7,209 nt of DNA, from positions 1 to 7,209 of the forward strand of contig SLHZ01000103.1 in NCBI GenBank assembly GCA_007135895.1, in the 5' to 3' direction. Source of the DNA: Balneolales bacterium. GTDB taxonomy: Bacteria; Bacteroidota; Rhodothermia; Balneolales; Natronogracilivirgulaceae. Each line of letters begins with the position of its first letter. Positions within the stretch are counted from its first letter, which is position 1. This document shows positions 5,596-7,209 of this stretch, piece after piece. The notes below the pieces were generated by a model. It was given only the letters and a program-made list of their open reading frames with translations. It was not told where the DNA came from and searched no databases. A program made the translations under genes and the position numbers.

Positions 5596-7152
5596 ATGAC
5601 CCGACGCATCCTTCTGCTTGACGACGACAAGCTGCTGCTTGGTTTCATGGAAGAGCATCTTTCCATGAACGATTATCAGGTCCATGCGTTCGACTCTCCT
5701 CTCAAGGCCATCTCCTTTCTTGAGTCCAATACCGTGGATCTCGTGATCAGCGATGTCAAGATGAATGAAATGACCGGCGACGAGGTGATGAGCCACGTCA
5801 ACCGACACTATCCCGGCATCGGCGTGATTCTGATCACGGGTTTCGGCACCATCAACCACTCGGTCAACGCCATTCGGAAAGGAGCCTTCGACTATATCAC
5901 CAAGCCCTTTACCTCCAGGGAAATTCTCTACCGGGTCAACCGCTATTTTGAAACCGCCGAAGAGGATAAAAAGCGTCCGCCAAGATTCGCCGGAACCGCC
6001 GCTGACCCTGCCGCCGAAACCGGCACCGGACCGCAACCGGGTGCTGCGGCTTCTCCGGATCCGGACAGCCCGGATAAAGCCGGCAAAACAGGGGCGGACG
6101 GGAAACAGATGACCAAAACGCCATCCGAAGGCGATTCCCGTAGGAAAAAGGACACACAAGACGCCGGGGCTTCACCGCACAAAGACCTGCGGGAAAAAGC
6201 GGGAGTCCGGATGGTCGGCGAGCACAAACATATTAAAAAGCTCCTGAAACTGCTGCCGCGCATTGCCCGCAACAACGCACCGGTTCTCATACAGGGCGAA
6301 AGCGGCACCGGCAAGGAGGTCTACGCTCACCTGATCCACCACCACAGTGACCGCGCGGGCGGACCCTATGTCAAGATCAACTGCGCCAACCTGCCCACCG
6401 AACTGGTGGAGAGTACGCTTTTCGGACACTTGAAGGGGGCTTTCACCGGAGCCATCAGCGACCGTAAAGGCGCTTTTGACGAAGCCGACGGCGGAACCCT
6501 GCTGCTCGATGAAATCACCGAAATCGATATCAATGTCCAGGCTAAATTGCTGCGCGTGCTCCAGGAGAGAGAGTTTTTACGGGTGGGAAGCCAGAAACCC
6601 AAAAGAGTCGACGTCCGGATCATCGCCACCACCAACCGCAACATCAACGAAGTGATCGCCGAAAACCTGTTTCGCGAGGATCTCTACTATCGCCTCAATG
6701 TCTTCCCCATCACTATTCCGCCCCTGCGTGAACGCCGGGAGGATATTGAAAACCTGGCCCGGCATTTCATCGACCGCTATACCACACAGTATGGCCTGAA
6801 ACCGAAAAAAGTCACTCCCGAACTCCTCGGATATCTGCAGGATCAGGAGTGGAAAGGCAATGTCCGTGAACTGGATAACAAAATCCACCGGGGCGTGATC
6901 CTGGCCCAGGATAACGAGGAGATTTCCGTTCTTGATATCGAAGACCGGCTCTTCTCACGCATGGACGAAGAGATCAAAAGCGAGGTACTGGCCGATATAC
7001 CGCTCATCCCCATTGAAGAGATGGAGCTGCAGATGATCAAGAAGGCTCTGGAACGCACCCAGGGGAACCAGAAAAAGGCGGCCAAACTGCTGGGCATTTC
7101 CGACCGGACCATCCGCAACAAACTCAAAAATATCGACTACGAAGGAGGGTGA
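5596..7152 (+). CDS. Sigma-54-dependent response regulator, NtrC family (FlrC/FleR/FlgR-like)
   Basis: The 518-residue protein is a complete enhancer-binding activator. The receiver domain (about 3-120) has the acidic pocket D9-D11, phosphoacceptor D53 in ISDVKM, T81 and K103 (ITKPF). The AAA+ domain (about 205-440) shows Walker A GESGTGKE (234-241), the sigma-54 contact loop GAFTGA (281-286), Walker B TLLLDE (301-306), the arginine-finger region FREDLYYRLNVFP (359-371) and GNVREL (421-426). A Fis-type HTH closes the protein (about 475-512; NQKKAAKLLGISDRTIRNKL). So it should be phosphorylated by a histidine kinase, not seen here, and open sigma-54 promoters by ATP hydrolysis. Oddity: the linker between receiver and AAA+ (about 121-200) is some 80 residues of Pro/Ala/Gly/Asp/Lys, far longer than usual. 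Next to flagellar genes and with two sigma-54 sites in the window, a role as flagellar class activator is likely (inference). Confidence 0.93.
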   Translation: MTRRILLLDDDKLLLGFMEEHLSMNDYQVHAFDSPLKAISFLESNTVDLVISDVKMNEMTGDEVMSHVNRHYPGIGVILITGFGTINHSVNAIRKGAFDYITKPFTSREILYRVNRYFETAEEDKKRPPRFAGTAADPAAETGTGPQPGAAASPDPDSPDKAGKTGADGKQMTKTPSEGDSRRKKDTQDAGASPHKDLREKAGVRMVGEHKHIKKLLKLLPRIARNNAPVLIQGESGTGKEVYAHLIHHHSDRAGGPYVKINCANLPTELVESTLFGHLKGAFTGAISDRKGAFDEADGGTLLLDEITEIDINVQAKLLRVLQEREFLRVGSQKPKRVDVRIIATTNRNINEVIAENLFREDLYYRLNVFPITIPPLRERREDIENLARHFIDRYTTQYGLKPKKVTPELLGYLQDQEWKGNVRELDNKIHRGVILAQDNEEISVLDIEDRLFSRMDEEIKSEVLADIPLIPIEEMELQMIKKALERTQGNQKKAAKLLGISDRTIRNKLKNIDYEGG

Positions 7153-7209
7153 GTCTGTTCGCGCGCTTTCGACAGCACACATAGTCCCGCGAGGCTGCAC
7201 ATCTTGTTA

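Noticed and set aside
4683..6159. Long minus-strand frames 4683-5504 and 5572-6159
   Set aside because: They lie opposite well-supported plus-strand genes and their products show no recognisable domain.
7153..7209. Last 57 bases after the response regulator
   Set aside because: Too short; no promoter, hairpin or start codon with support was found.

Overview
The window is a piece of a flagellar gene region. Nearly every coding sequence lacks a clear Shine-Dalgarno sequence, coding DNA is moderately GC-rich, and intergenic DNA is distinctly AT-rich. With FliD, FliS and a sigma-54 activator, this suggests a motile Gram-negative-type bacterium, perhaps of the Bacteroidota/Balneolota/Rhodothermota side of the tree. 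That placement is a guess from style, not from a marker gene.

Layout. Bases 1-2467 (minus strand) hold one long open reading frame that runs off the left edge: a TPR plus SPINDLY/OGT-type O-GlcNAc transferase with an acidic low-complexity tail. Bases 2468-2780 form a dense divergent control region. Plus-strand genes then follow tightly: fliS (2781-3110), fliD (3121-4578), a FliT/FlgN-like helical chaperone candidate (4578-5015) and a small protein with FlgM-like features (5028-5381). After a 214-bp AT-rich gap comes a complete NtrC-family sigma-54 response regulator (5596-7152). The last 57 bases hold nothing I can identify.

The most interesting part is the control region. It contains two near-consensus sigma-54 (-24/-12) sites pointing away from each other: one at 2517-2532 facing the glycosyltransferase and one at 2573-2588 facing fliS. 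An imperfect 22-bp dyad lies between them. The rightward sigma-54 site is followed by an 11-bp hairpin and a terminator-like hairpin with a T run, which together would make an RNA of about 95 nt. Beyond that is a sigma-28 promoter with a perfect GCCGATAA -10 element, whose expected start lies about 30 nt before the fliS ATG.

Working model (inference). The sigma-54 activator encoded at the right end switches on both the putative flagellin glycosyltransferase and a short structured RNA or attenuated leader. Sigma-28 then drives fliS-fliD and the two small genes. If the last small gene is an anti-sigma-28 factor, the operon carries its own feedback. FliS (flagellin chaperone), FliD (filament cap) and the OGT (possible flagellin modification) would all act at the filament-assembly stage.
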